DNA of 39,799 bases from Pseudomonadota bacterium (GCA_002747395.1 PDPE01000010.1:1-39799), one strand, 5' to 3'; shown: positions 7,999 to 15,913, numbered from the stretch's first letter. A program made the numbers and translations. The notes: a model not told the origin generated them from the sequence alone.

Positions 7999-9411
7999 TT
8001 GATTGTACCCGTAGTATTGTCTGGCGGATCGGGCACCCGGTTGTGGCCCTTGTCGCGCGAGGCCTGTCCAAAGCAGTTTATCAATTTGATCGATGATGAC
8101 TCGTTGCTCGGGAATACCGTGGCGAGACTGGATCATATTTCGGACGTGTCTGATTTGCTGGTTGTCTGCAATGAAGATCATCGATTCATGGTTGCCGGGG
8201 TGTTGCAATCCCGAAACAGACTGTCCGGGGCGAGTATTATACTGGAACCTGTCGGGCGGAATACGGCACCGGCAATTGCCCTGGCGGCCATGCAGGCCAG
8301 GAACACGGACAAAGACGCGATTTTGCTCGTTATGCCTGCCGATCACGTTATCAAGGAGTCTTCCGCTTTTGCAGCAGCAGTGGAGAAAGCGGCGAGCGCT
8401 GCCCGATCAGGCAAACTGGTCACCTTTGGAATCGTCCCTGACCGCCCTCATACAGGCTATGGTTATATCAAGGCAGGCGAGCAAAATGGTGACTGGTCAA
8501 CAGTGGCTGAATTTGTGGAAAAACCCGACCTGGAGTCGGCTGAAGCCTATGTGCGTGATGGAAACTACTACTGGAATAGCGGGATGTTTGTGTTTCGGGC
8601 GGACAGATATCTGGAAGAGTTGCAAAAGTTTCGCCCTGACATTCTCACTTGTGCCGAAGAGGCATTTAACCGGGGTGTGGCGGATCAGGACTTTATTCGT
8701 GTTGATCGTGATGCTTTTGAAAAGTCACCAAAAGACTCTATTGACTATGCCGTGATGGAAAAAACCGGAGACGCGGTGGTTGTGCCACTGGATGCGGGAT
8801 GGAGTGATGTCGGCTCCTGGTCTGCGTTATGGGAAATCAATGACCATGACGAGCAGGGGAACGTTTGCCGGGGTGATGTCCTGGTGGAGGGGGTGACCAA
8901 TAGTTACATCCACTCGGAGTCCAGGCTGGTGACTGCCATCGGTGTTGACAGTCATGTAATCGTTGAAACCGATGATGTGGTATTGGTTGCTGACAAGAGT
9001 CGCGTTGAAGAGGTGAAACAGCTTGTAGAACAGGTGAAAAACCAGGGGCGTCAGGAACACCATTTCCACAAAAAGGTGCATCGCCCCTGGGGAACGTACG
9101 AGGGAATTGCTATCAGTGACCGTTTTCAGGTAAAACGCATAATGGTGAAACCCGGAGCGAAATTGTCTCTGCAGAAGCATCATCATCGTTCAGAGCACTG
9201 GGTTGTGGTAAGTGGAAGTGCCATCGTTACACGAGGGGAAGAAGAAATGCTGCTGACTGAAAACCAGTATGCCTATATACCCCTGGGTGAAATTCATCGT
9301 CTGGCAAACCCCGGGGTGATTCCTTTGGAAATCATCGAGGTACAGACCGGCGCCTACCTGGGAGAAGATGATATTGTCCGTTTTGAGGATACCTATGGCA
9401 GGGTGAAGTAG
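7999..9411 (+). CDS. manC: Mannose-1-phosphate guanylyltransferase / mannose-6-phosphate isomerase
   Basis: 470 residues, the normal length of the bifunctional type II enzymes AlgA, WbpW and ManC. The N-terminal half is a GDP-mannose pyrophosphorylase (GGSGTRLWPLSREACPKQF at 9-27, then FVEKP and DYAVMEKT segments). The C-terminal cupin domain has the isomerase metal site QKHHHRSEHW. It supplies GDP-mannose for GDP-derived sugars in the polysaccharide. Translation appears to start at a TTG (7999), with GGAG about 8 nt upstream. No phosphomannomutase (AlgC/ManB), needed between the two activities, is in the window. Last gene of the operon; 'algA' or 'wbpW' would be equally fair labels. Confidence 0.94.
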   Translation: MIVPVVLSGGSGTRLWPLSREACPKQFINLIDDDSLLGNTVARLDHISDVSDLLVVCNEDHRFMVAGVLQSRNRLSGASIILEPVGRNTAPAIALAAMQARNTDKDAILLVMPADHVIKESSAFAAAVEKAASAARSGKLVTFGIVPDRPHTGYGYIKAGEQNGDWSTVAEFVEKPDLESAEAYVRDGNYYWNSGMFVFRADRYLEELQKFRPDILTCAEEAFNRGVADQDFIRVDRDAFEKSPKDSIDYAVMEKTGDAVVVPLDAGWSDVGSWSALWEINDHDEQGNVCRGDVLVEGVTNSYIHSESRLVTAIGVDSHVIVETDDVVLVADKSRVEEVKQLVEQVKNQGRQEHHFHKKVHRPWGTYEGIAISDRFQVKRIMVKPGAKLSLQKHHHRSEHWVVVSGSAIVTRGEEEMLLTENQYAYIPLGEIHRLANPGVIPLEIIEVQTGAYLGEDDIVRFEDTYGRVK

Positions 9412-9510
9412 AAGGGGGCGCCAGAAGGGGTACATTTTGTTTTTTGGTAACTGCTCATCTGGCCGGTATCAATGATATTGACTGGTAATTGCAGTTGGTC
9501 CCGGGTTTGG

Positions 9511-9726
9511 CTAATAGTGTGGAGGTGGCGCATCCCCGTCGCCTTTTTCCCCTGAATCATATTCGAGTTTTCTTATCTGATCCTTGAGAATTTGGCTGGC
9601 ATGCCACAACTGGTCGATTTCCTTCTGCTGGTCGGCAATCACTTTGTTTAGAGATTCCAGAATATCTTCCTGAAAAGCGGAGCGCGTTTCCAGTTCTTCC
9701 AATCTGACTTCCAATTCTGAATGCAT
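9511..9726 (-). CDS. slyX: SlyX family protein
   Basis: 71 residues, almost wholly a coiled coil: LEVRLEELETRSAFQEDILESL, NKVIADQQKEIDQLW and LKDQIRKLEYD, ending in the characteristic PPPHY. SlyX proteins are short and widespread in gammaproteobacteria and have no established function. The gene converges on manC with about 100 bp between the stops; no strong terminator was found in that gap. Confidence 0.93.
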   Translation of the reverse strand: MHSELEVRLEELETRSAFQEDILESLNKVIADQQKEIDQLWHASQILKDQIRKLEYDSGEKGDGDAPPPHY

Positions 9727-9871
9727 AGATCAGGTTTCCTGCAGGGTTAAATTTGCTATTATTGGCATTAGCCCTCTTAAAATTATGGGAATAGCATGTG
9801 AAAAGGCTAATCGGTGCCGATAAAAACATCAATTGGTATGGGGGTTGTTTCTTTTTCACTTTAACAGGTTT

Positions 9872-9896
9872 ATTGTACCCGAGTTAATTGTACCCG
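9872..9896. repeat. Direct repeat ATTGTACCCG x2
   Basis: ATTGTACCCG occurs at 9872-9881 and 9887-9896, a 15-bp period, followed by similar GAGTTA/GTTTGA bases. This is a candidate tandem binding site in the slyX/CSD intergenic region. Confidence 0.45.
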
Positions 9897-10013
9897 GTTT
9901 GAGCGTATTGTCTTTATGTTTTCTCAAGGTGATCTCGCCTCACTTCCAGAGAGTTATCGAAGTGGGTGGAAAACCGGGATTGGTATGAGGGTGAAGTACA
10001 ATGTTAATTTTAC

Positions 10014-10029
10014 GCACTTTTGAAAGTGC
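10014..10029. promoter_or_regulatory. Palindrome upstream of the membrane CSD gene
   Basis: GCACTTT-TG-AAAGTGC, 7-bp arms around a 2-bp centre, 65 bp before the start codon. It may be an operator, or a small 5'-UTR hairpin if transcribed. Confidence 0.35.
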
Positions 10030-10094
10030 AAGAACGAAGGTTATACCCCTGATCGGTTATGCCGGTAATTAAAATCATTGAGGTAGAGTTAATA

Positions 10095-10571
10095 ATGGAT
10101 AATGGGTTTGTACGTAAATTGGTAACCGGATTGCTGTACGCAATACCTGCACCGGTTGTTTTGGGGCTGATTGTATTTTCCTTTTCAACATCACTCCATA
10201 TTGATATTGACGGGGAAAAAGCGGGGCTGCTTGCTTACCTTGGAACCGGGGAAGGGTTTCTGGTTTACCTGATCACTGCAATACTGTTTCTTGTTCCCCT
10301 GATAATTATTCAGTCTTACGGGGAAGTTGCTCCTGACGATACCGATTTCATTGATGCCAATGATAATCGTGAGCAGGGAACCGTCAAGTGGTTCAATGTA
10401 AACAAGGGGTTCGGGTTTATAACCAGGAGTAACGGCGAAGACATTTTCGTCCATTTCCGCTCAATTCGTGGAAGAGGGCATCGCAGTCTCAAGCAAGGCC
10501 AGGCTGTCAGATTTGATATTTCCGAGGGTGAAAAAGGATTGCAGGCAGACAACGTTTGTATCATTGATTAA
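10095..10571 (+). CDS. Membrane-anchored cold-shock-domain protein
   Basis: 158 residues. Two membrane helices (about 9-32 and 54-73) separated by a short loop come first; residues 94-156 are a complete cold-shock domain with GTVKWFN, the RNP1 motif KGFGFI (104-109) and RNP2 motif DIFVHF (116-121). Cold-shock domains bind single-stranded RNA/DNA, and this one would be tethered to the inner face of the cytoplasmic membrane. I chose the ATG at 10095 because GAGGTAGAG sits at proper distance; an upstream in-frame ATG at 10059 lacks this. It appears monocistronic, followed by two hairpins. Whether it is cold-induced, or acts on membrane-localised mRNAs, is unknown. Confidence 0.85.
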   Translation: MDNGFVRKLVTGLLYAIPAPVVLGLIVFSFSTSLHIDIDGEKAGLLAYLGTGEGFLVYLITAILFLVPLIIIQSYGEVAPDDTDFIDANDNREQGTVKWFNVNKGFGFITRSNGEDIFVHFRSIRGRGHRSLKQGQAVRFDISEGEKGLQADNVCIID

Positions 10572-10583
10572 TGCTGAAAGACA

Positions 10584-10611
10584 ACAGTCCGGCTTTCCTC
10601 TCCCGGGCTGT
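10584..10611 (+). terminator. Hairpin after the CSD gene
   Basis: ACAGTCCGG (10584-10592) pairs with CCGGGCTGT (10603-10611) through one T-G wobble, starting 13 nt after the stop codon. No U-tract follows, and it is immediately followed by a second, larger hairpin. Confidence 0.45.
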
Positions 10612-10615
10612 GTCG

Positions 10616-10653
10616 CCAATAAGACCTGTTTCAGATGAGACAGGTTTTATTGG
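10616..10653. terminator. 14-bp terminator-like hairpin
   Basis: CCAATAAGACCTGT (10616-10629) pairs with ACAGGTTTTATTGG (10640-10653) over 14 bp with one G-T wobble and a 10-nt loop. It carries A/T-rich tracts inside the stem, so it could stop transcription from either side. It lies between the CSD gene and the convergent reverse-strand genes. Confidence 0.65.
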
Positions 10654-10782
10654 GCCTGTTGATTTTCCGCCACCCTTCACTGTCCTCATTACCTTCCTTT
10701 CCGTTGACCTTGTCGAATAATCTCAAGTTGGTAATGGCGAGAAATTATTTCGATGTCGGGTTGTTTGGGTTGTGCCACCTGA

Positions 10783-11049
10783 TCAATCTCGTTCTATAAA
10801 CTGTCGAAAACGAATCGTCATAAGGCCAATGTAGCCGGTTAATGCGATCACTCCGCCGATGCCCGCTCCAATCAGGGCGATTAGCGCACAGATTTCCTGT
10901 TCTTTTGAAGGTTCGAGATAAATATTCAGCATAAACACGCCAATCAGGCAAGATATCATCAAAATGCCCCCGGCGAGGAAGCGTCTGAACAACCTCAAAT
11001 GATGCTCATTAAGCTTTTGTTGTTCTTTATTTTGAGTTCGATCACGCAT
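10783..11049 (-). CDS. Small two-helix membrane protein, function unknown
   Basis: 88 residues with a charged N-terminus (MRDRTQNKEQQKLNEHHLR), two hydrophobic helices (about 24-43 and 54-77, the second Gly-rich: IGAGIGGVIALTGYIG) and a charged end (RFRQFIERD). I recognise no family. It lies 90 bp downstream of the tail-anchored coiled-coil gene on the same strand, so it may be the last gene of that unit. The ribosome binding site is weak. The hydrophobic pattern and coherent charge distribution make it a plausible real gene, but no motif confirms it. Confidence 0.55.
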   Translation of the reverse strand: MRDRTQNKEQQKLNEHHLRLFRRFLAGGILMISCLIGVFMLNIYLEPSKEQEICALIALIGAGIGGVIALTGYIGLMTIRFRQFIERD

Positions 11050-11139
11050 TGATGTTTTTTATCATTCCTGATTACAGTGTAATTGTTGACTATCTTGAGC
11101 AAGAGTTTGCATGAATCATTTAAGGGCACCAGGTATGAA

Positions 11140-12246
11140 CTAGATAATTTGGCTGACGATAAAAATACAGGCGATAACCAGTAACACCAGTGATGTGCGA
11201 AGCCATCTTTTCTGGTTGTCGATTTTATCCAAAGCCGACTCATAACGATCGAGAAGCTTCAGTTTTTCTTTTGCCATGGTGTCTGTCAGCTCTATTTTGG
11301 TAGCAAGTTTCCATTCGATGGTAGCCAGCTTGCTGCGGGCTTCATCAAGTTCATCTGTCAGGTCTCTTACTCGCTGGGCCTGCTCTTCTGCGTGCCTGGC
11401 CTTTGACTCAAAGAGCTGTGTTTTTTCCTTGAGCTGTTGTTCCAGGTCCCGGTTGATTGTATGTACTTTGATTACCTTGTTTTTTTGTGATTGGTTGTGT
11501 TCATCCAATTGCGCCCGCTGTTCATCGAGATCGGCAATCCGTGCGCTTTTGCGGGCAGCTTCATCTTTCAGTTCTTCAATTGTGGACAACGCATTCCCGA
11601 GCTTTGATTTTTCTTGCGCCAGATTTGCGATAAGTCGTTTGATGTTTTGTTGCCCGGCAGCCCCGTCCTGTTTCAGCTCATTGACCTGGTAGTTTTTGGC
11701 CCTGGATTCGATGATCAGCTGTCTGATGGCTTCTGGTAGTGTCCGGTTTTCAATATCGACATAGGGTTTGAGTATCTGTTTGGCATCATTAATTAACCCA
11801 TTGTTTTTCATAATAATCGATCGGAGATTCGACACGGCCAGTTGCAGGGTTGAAAAATCATTCGAGTCTATGGCGCTGCCTTGCAGTGGCTCAATGTTTT
11901 CTGCTATCCAGTCCTGGTGGTTTGTCAGCAGGGTGATTGCCAGGTCGCTTTGATACCGGTTTTCTATGAGGCGAGCTTGCAGTGATTTGTACTCATCCTT
12001 GAGACTATCGTATGACTGTACAGCCTGGATCGATTGCCTGACAATGCTTTTCTGCCTGGGGTCGGTGAGCTGGTTATGAACCGAGTCGAGGGCGAGAGCC
12101 AGTTTCTCAAGGCTGGAGAGAGCCGAGAAATCCGGGAAACTGACGGTTTTACTGGCTGATTGCTCGCTTTGCATGGTAGTTGGTCTCTTTGTCTCTTTTC
12201 CGGGTTGTGCTTCTTCGTGAACTATTATGTTATTGCTCATTGTCAA
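11140..12246 (-). CDS. Tail-anchored coiled-coil protein, function unknown
   Basis: 368 residues. Long stretches between about 60 and 340 have heptad-like composition rich in Glu, Lys, Gln and Leu (for example LEQQLKEKTQLFESKARHAE and VRDLTDELDEARSKLATIE), indicating an extended coiled coil. A single hydrophobic helix closes the protein (WLRTSLVLLVIACIFIVSQII) after basic residues, so it is probably a C-terminally anchored inner-membrane protein with its coil in the cytoplasm. The start overlaps the end of the upstream HTH-like gene by about 17 bp, implying co-translation. Such proteins often act as membrane tethers or structural linkers, but no family or role can be assigned. Confidence 0.8.
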   Translation of the reverse strand: MTMSNNIIVHEEAQPGKETKRPTTMQSEQSASKTVSFPDFSALSSLEKLALALDSVHNQLTDPRQKSIVRQSIQAVQSYDSLKDEYKSLQARLIENRYQSDLAITLLTNHQDWIAENIEPLQGSAIDSNDFSTLQLAVSNLRSIIMKNNGLINDAKQILKPYVDIENRTLPEAIRQLIIESRAKNYQVNELKQDGAAGQQNIKRLIANLAQEKSKLGNALSTIEELKDEAARKSARIADLDEQRAQLDEHNQSQKNKVIKVHTINRDLEQQLKEKTQLFESKARHAEEQAQRVRDLTDELDEARSKLATIEWKLATKIELTDTMAKEKLKLLDRYESALDKIDNQKRWLRTSLVLLVIACIFIVSQII

Positions 12247-12784
12247 TGCGTACGCGGATCAGGGTGAGTTGTTCGATAATCTCATCGAAGTGTTCAGCAC
12301 TTATGTACCCGACTTTCATGTACTGGCCCAGGCTGACCATGTACCTGGACAGCGTGTGTGCCAGATCGACATACTCAAGTGCTTCCATTTTACCTAATTG
12401 ATCGAATGGTATCTCGGGAAGGGTGGCTCCGATCAGATTTAACTGTGGCAGCTCACCCAACGCTTTTTTATGAAGCTGGCTGATGGCTTCTTCAAGTTGC
12501 CGAGAGTCGGTAACGGGTGCTTTGGGCCGGGTTTCTTCTTTAAGCGGATGGGTCATTGCTTCATACCCTTCATACCGATTTAGAAACGCGGCGATTTTGG
12601 CAACAATGCCTGGTAGCACTTTTGCCTTTCGTTGTTTCATTCTTGTCAACAGCTCTACATCAATACCGACCCAGGTTGCCAACTCGCGTTCATCAAACGA
12701 GGGGTGATCCCGCTTTACCTGTTTGAGAACTTGCGCCAGGTTTTTGCTGCTTACCAGGCCAATCGGTGATTGTCTTTGCAACAT
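12230..12784 (-). CDS. Hypothetical protein with an N-terminal HTH-like segment
   Basis: 184 residues from the ATG at 12784 (MLQRQSPIGLVSS). I prefer it to the in-frame start at 12910, whose extra 42 residues look unlike protein. Residues about 20-75 (ERELATWVGIDVELLTRMKQ followed by GIVAKIAAFLNRYEG) have the spacing of a Cro/XRE-like helix-turn-helix. The rest is helical, with FDQLGKMEALEYVDLAHTLS and EHFDEIIEQLTLIRVRI. The last codons overlap the coiled-coil gene downstream. It may regulate, or partner with, that protein. The HTH reading is a guess from pattern, and there is no firm family call. Confidence 0.65.
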   Translation of the reverse strand: MLQRQSPIGLVSSKNLAQVLKQVKRDHPSFDERELATWVGIDVELLTRMKQRKAKVLPGIVAKIAAFLNRYEGYEAMTHPLKEETRPKAPVTDSRQLEEAISQLHKKALGELPQLNLIGATLPEIPFDQLGKMEALEYVDLAHTLSRYMVSLGQYMKVGYISAEHFDEIIEQLTLIRVRIDNEQ

Positions 12785-13094
12785 AATACAAACTGCCTTA
12801 TATACGTTTATACATTCTGCCTGCGGGGCACCACCAGAAAGCGGCTTCAGGCGGTGTACCATACACGCCATTGTAAATTTGTGACGCCATGGGTGAAAAT
12901 TATACAGCATGTTTATTTGCGGCTCTAGCCTCTTTGTGGCCTGAACATGCCGACATTACATTGCAACAAGCTGTTGACTTTTCCTGATGGCCGTATTACA
13001 AATTTGCCATACAAAGAGCATGGTTAACTATATCCAGACTCAAAAGTGACAGTGCCCGGGAAATGGAAGATTGGTCAGGAATAAAAAGTTGACG
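12785..13094. other. Intergenic region with no intact gene
   Basis: About 310 bp between the reverse HTH-like gene and the PIN remnant. It is AT-rich, with short related A/T tracts (TGTAAATTTGT near 12870, TACAAATTTGC near 12995), and no coding frame I can support. It probably contains the promoter of the two-gene reverse unit and decayed DNA upstream of the PIN remnant. Confidence 0.45.
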
Positions 13095-13247
13095 GTGAAA
13101 TATCAGGGTTTGCCAACGGATTTCGCAGATTCCTGTCTTGTTTTACTTGCCGGGAAGTCCGGAATCAATACCGGAGTGGCTATCGGGCACGGTTTTACCC
13201 TGTACCGAATGGATGGCAAACAGGCAATTGAAACAGTTCTGCCGTAA
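13095..13247 (+). pseudogene. C-terminal remnant of a PIN-domain protein
   Basis: Reading from a GTG at 13095 to TAA at 13245-13247 gives 50 residues: KYQGLPTDFADSCLVLLAGK, then GIN, and FTLYRMDGKQAIETVLP at the end. This matches the end of VapC-like PIN nucleases, where 'KYADLPMDFADASLVxLAE' holds two metal-binding Asp and the protein ends in a strand such as 'F..YR..G...F..LP'. In-frame sequence upstream to a stop at 13047-13049 adds no recognisable N-terminal PIN sequence, so the gene is truncated. The region where intact proteins usually have 'TLDxDF' reads AIGHGF, so an acidic residue is also lost. Inferred dead gene, left by an earlier insertion or deletion. Confidence 0.65.
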
Positions 13248-13309
13248 ATTACACAACCAATGAGAGTATGCACCAATGCCTTGTTGGCTCCCCGGGATGG
13301 TTGAGCTTT

Positions 13310-13341
13310 ATGGGTAATCAGGAACATGGGTAATCAGGAAC
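13310..13341 (+). repeat. 16-bp tandem duplication at the trmB start
   Basis: ATGGGTAATCAGGAAC occurs twice in direct succession (13310-13325 and 13326-13341). Each copy carries an ATG and an AGGA. The first ATG is out of frame with the second and opens a 7-codon frame ending just inside trmB. Confidence 0.9.
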
Positions 13342-14012
13342 AAAAAAGAACGATTCGCAGTTTTGTATTGCGTGGTGGTCGAATGACCGCCGGGCAGCGG
13401 AATGCCTGGGAGAAAAACTGGCCGAAATTCGGTTTGCGCAGGGAGGACGGCCTGCTTGACCCTTCTTCCGTTTTTTCCCGCCAGGCCCCCCTGACTCTGG
13501 AGATCGGTTTTGGCATGGGCAAGTCGCTTGCGCAAATGGCGTTTGAAGATCCTGGCCGTGATTTTATTGGCATCGAGGTGCACAAACCCGGGGTGGGGGC
13601 GCTGTTGATGGAGGTTGAATCACGGCAGTTGAACAATGTGCGAGTGTATTGTGACGATGCTGTAGAAGTGCTGGCAAAGTGTATTGCTGATAATAGCCTG
13701 GATCGGGTTCAGCTCTATTTTCCAGACCCCTGGCATAAGAAAAAACACCATAAGCGGCGTGTCGTGCAGGCTGATTTTGTTGAAAAGGTCCGGGCAAAAC
13801 TGGCTGTTGGCGGCGTATTCCATCTGGCGACGGACTGGCAGCACTATGCCGAACACATGCTTGAGGTGATGGAGGCGGCGGAAGGGTTTGTCAACTGTGC
13901 CGGTGCCCGGGCCTGGTCTCCCCGCCCCGACTTTCGACCACTCACCAAGTTTGAAAATCGTGGCATTCGCCTGGGCCACGGCGTGTGGGATCTGTTGTAC
14001 AAAAAAATCTGA
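13326..14012 (+). CDS. trmB: tRNA (guanine-N7-)-methyltransferase
   Basis: 228 residues, normal for TrmB. Makes m7G46 in the variable loop of tRNA with S-adenosylmethionine. Class I methyltransferase features: [10 protein letters not shown] (about 58-67) binding [19 protein letters not shown], and the family signature [17 protein letters not shown] with its catalytic Asp. The start lies in the second copy of a 16-bp tandem duplication; the AGGA of the first copy serves as ribosome binding site. The stop is 8 bp from the convergent hemW stop. It follows the same gene block as in Pseudomonas, where trmB is a neighbour of hemW and rdgB. Confidence 0.97.
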   Translation: MGNQEQKRTIRSFVLRGGRMTAGQRNAWEKNWPKFGLRREDGLLDPSSVFSRQAPLTLEIGFGMGKSLAQMAFEDPGRDFIGIEVHKPGVGALLMEVESRQLNNVRVYCDDAVEVLAKCIADNSLDRVQLYFPDPWHKKKHHKRRVVQADFVEKVRAKLAVGGVFHLATDWQHYAEHMLEVMEAAEGFVNCAGARAWSPRPDFRPLTKFENRGIRLGHGVWDLLYKKI

Positions 14013-14020
14013 TACCGGAT

Positions 14021-15190
14021 CTAGTCCATAAAAAGACCAAGGGTTTCGTTCAGGAAGTGAAAGCCGGTTTCGGTGCAGGCGAGCCTGTTGGTTCGCAGCA
14101 GGCCTTTTTGTCTGCCCCGGGTCAAGCCTTTCTCAAGCACTGTGGCTGGCAGGCCGGTGCGTTGACTGAACAGGTCGGTGTGAACGCCGTTCTTGAGGCG
14201 CAAGGCATTCATCATAAACTCGAAAGGCAGCTCCTCTGCCTTGATCAGGGTTTCCTTGGCAATGTAGTTGCCTATTCGCTTCAAATACGCATCGGGCTGG
14301 CGTGTTTTACTGTAACGGGTAATGGCCAGATGATTTCGGGCATCACATTCCGATCGTTTACCATGCGCTCCGGCCCCGATTCCAATGTAATCGCCAAACT
14401 GCCAATAGTTCAGATTATGTCGTGACCTGCGACCCGGGCACGCCCAGGCCGACACCTCATAGTGTTCCAGGCCTGCAGAGGCGAGCCTGGCCTCTCCCTG
14501 TTGCTGGATGTCCCACAGGGTGTCATCTTTCGGCAGGGGTGGTGGCTGGTGATAGAACACCGTGTTGGGCTCGATAGTCAGTTGATACCAGGATAAATGC
14601 GGCGGCTCGAAGCCCAGCGCCGTGTCCAGGTCAGACATTGCCTGTTCCGGCGTTTGTTCTGGCAGCCCGTGCATGAGGTCGATATTAAAATTATCGAAAC
14701 CGCTCGATTTCAGTTGCTCGATGGCGCTCATTGCCTGCCCTGCGTCATGGATTCTGCCCAGCTTTTTCAAATGCCTGTGATTGAAGCTTTGTATGCCGAG
14801 GGAAATCCGGTTAATCCCGGCCCGGCGATACCCGGCGAACTTTTTCTCATCCAGTGTACCCGGATTCGCCTCAAGGGTAATTTCCGTTGTCGGGGGCAAA
14901 GGATAGTATTGTTCAATCTCATCAAGCAGGCGATGATAAAATTCCGGGGACATGACGCTGGGTGTGCCGCCTCCAATAAAAACTGACGCCAGCTCTTTTT
15001 GTGGATGACGCCGGGCCTCATATTCCAGATCAAGAAGCAGCGCCTCCAGGTAGGCCTGTTCAAAATCTGGCGAGGCGAGGTCAAGCGAGTGCGAGTTAAA
15101 GTCGCAATAGGGACACTTTCTAATGCACCAGGGAATATGGATATACAGGCCGAGGGGAGGCAATGTGCAGGCAATGTCAGGGGTCGGCAT
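14021..15190 (-). CDS. hemW: Radical SAM heme chaperone HemW
   Basis: 389 residues. N-terminal LGLYIHIPWCIRKCPYCDF contains the CxxxCxxC cluster ligands (Cys22, 26, 29), followed by VFIGGGTPS, EANPGT and RISLGIQSF, the order seen in HemW/YggW. HemN-like proteins of this branch lack coproporphyrinogen oxidase activity and instead bind heme and deliver it to respiratory enzymes. The extra N-terminal Cys of true HemN is not evident. The start overlaps the rdgB stop by one base (TGATG), so the two are translationally coupled. Older annotations call this 'oxygen-independent coproporphyrinogen III oxidase-like'. Confidence 0.95.
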   Translation of the reverse strand: MPTPDIACTLPPLGLYIHIPWCIRKCPYCDFNSHSLDLASPDFEQAYLEALLLDLEYEARRHPQKELASVFIGGGTPSVMSPEFYHRLLDEIEQYYPLPPTTEITLEANPGTLDEKKFAGYRRAGINRISLGIQSFNHRHLKKLGRIHDAGQAMSAIEQLKSSGFDNFNIDLMHGLPEQTPEQAMSDLDTALGFEPPHLSWYQLTIEPNTVFYHQPPPLPKDDTLWDIQQQGEARLASAGLEHYEVSAWACPGRRSRHNLNYWQFGDYIGIGAGAHGKRSECDARNHLAITRYSKTRQPDAYLKRIGNYIAKETLIKAEELPFEFMMNALRLKNGVHTDLFSQRTGLPATVLEKGLTRGRQKGLLRTNRLACTETGFHFLNETLGLFMD

Positions 15191-15798
15191 CAGTCGCTAT
15201 GTGCCTGCAGATATTGCATTTGTTGCCGGAGCAACTGAAGGGCCTGGCCCCTGTGGCTGATGGCGTTTTTTTCCTGCTTGTCGAGCTGGGCTGCGCTGCA
15301 TTGGTGCTCCCCCACCAGGAACACCGGGTCGTAGCCAAAGCCTCCCGTGCCCGCAGGGGAGCGGAGAATGGAGCCTCGCCATTGCCCGTGGCATATCAGC
15401 GGGGTCGGGTCTTCTGCATGTTGCATAAGAACCAGCACGCAGTGAAAACGCGCCGCTCGCTCTGTTTCAGGCAGGTGTTTCATTTGGTCGAGCAGTTTGC
15501 GCCAGTTGTCTTCGTCGCTGGCTCCTTCTCCGGCATAACGGGCGGAGTAAATACCGGGTGCGCCATTCAGTGCATCCACAGCCAGGCCGGAGTCGTCAGC
15601 CAATGCGGGCAAGCCGGTGGCCCTGGCTGCGTTTCTGGCCTTTTTGAGCGCATTTTCAACAAAGCTCAACCCGTCTTCGATGACATCAGGAACCGCAAAG
15701 GCCGATTGGGGAAGTACCTCGATATTCATCGAGGCCAGCAATGCGTTGAGCTCGTTAATTTTCCCCTGGTTGCTGCTGGCGAGTACGATTTTTTTCAT
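15190..15798 (-). CDS. rdgB: dITP/XTP pyrophosphatase
   Basis: 202 residues. Hydrolyses non-canonical purine nucleoside triphosphates (dITP, dXTP, ITP) to monophosphates, keeping them out of DNA and RNA. HAM1-family signatures: the N-terminal [14 protein letters not shown] with the nucleotide-binding SxNxx[12 protein letters not shown], the metal-binding [11 protein letters not shown] loop, [11 protein letters not shown], and the late GFGYDPVF and ISHRGQAL motifs. One-base overlap with hemW downstream. A three-fold 14-bp repeat lies 24-65 bp upstream of the start codon. Confidence 0.97.
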   Translation of the reverse strand: MKKIVLASSNQGKINELNALLASMNIEVLPQSAFAVPDVIEDGLSFVENALKKARNAARATGLPALADDSGLAVDALNGAPGIYSARYAGEGASDEDNWRKLLDQMKHLPETERAARFHCVLVLMQHAEDPTPLICHGQWRGSILRSPAGTGGFGYDPVFLVGEHQCSAAQLDKQEKNAISHRGQALQLLRQQMQYLQAHSD

Positions 15799-15821
15799 GC
15801 GGGTTTTTCTGTCCTCTGTAT

Positions 15822-15863
15822 TATTGGTTAATAGCTATTGGTTAACAGCGACTGGTGAATGGC
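15822..15863. repeat. 14-bp tandem repeat x3 upstream of rdgB
   Basis: Consecutive units TATTGGTTAATAGC (15822-15835), TATTGGTTAACAGC (15836-15849) and the diverged GACTGGTGAATGGC (15850-15863). They fill the middle of the 115-bp gap between the DUF4426 gene and rdgB. Confidence 0.8.
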
Positions 15864-15913
15864 TGTTTGATGAGCGTTGTTTATCAAGGCCGAAATACGG
15901 CGACCTGGCGTCA

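Larger units (their letters stand above)
9727..10094. other. Divergent intergenic region slyX / membrane CSD gene
   Basis: About 370 bp without a convincing gene. It contains a 15-bp-spaced direct repeat (9872-9896) and a short palindrome (10014-10029), and should hold promoters for both flanking genes. It is AT-rich for the window. Confidence 0.5.

Noticed and set aside
8001..9896. Shared GATTGTACCCG/ATTGTACCCG string at the manC start and at 9872/9887
   Set aside because: The manC copy is coding (IVP) and explained by the protein; the match is short enough to be chance.
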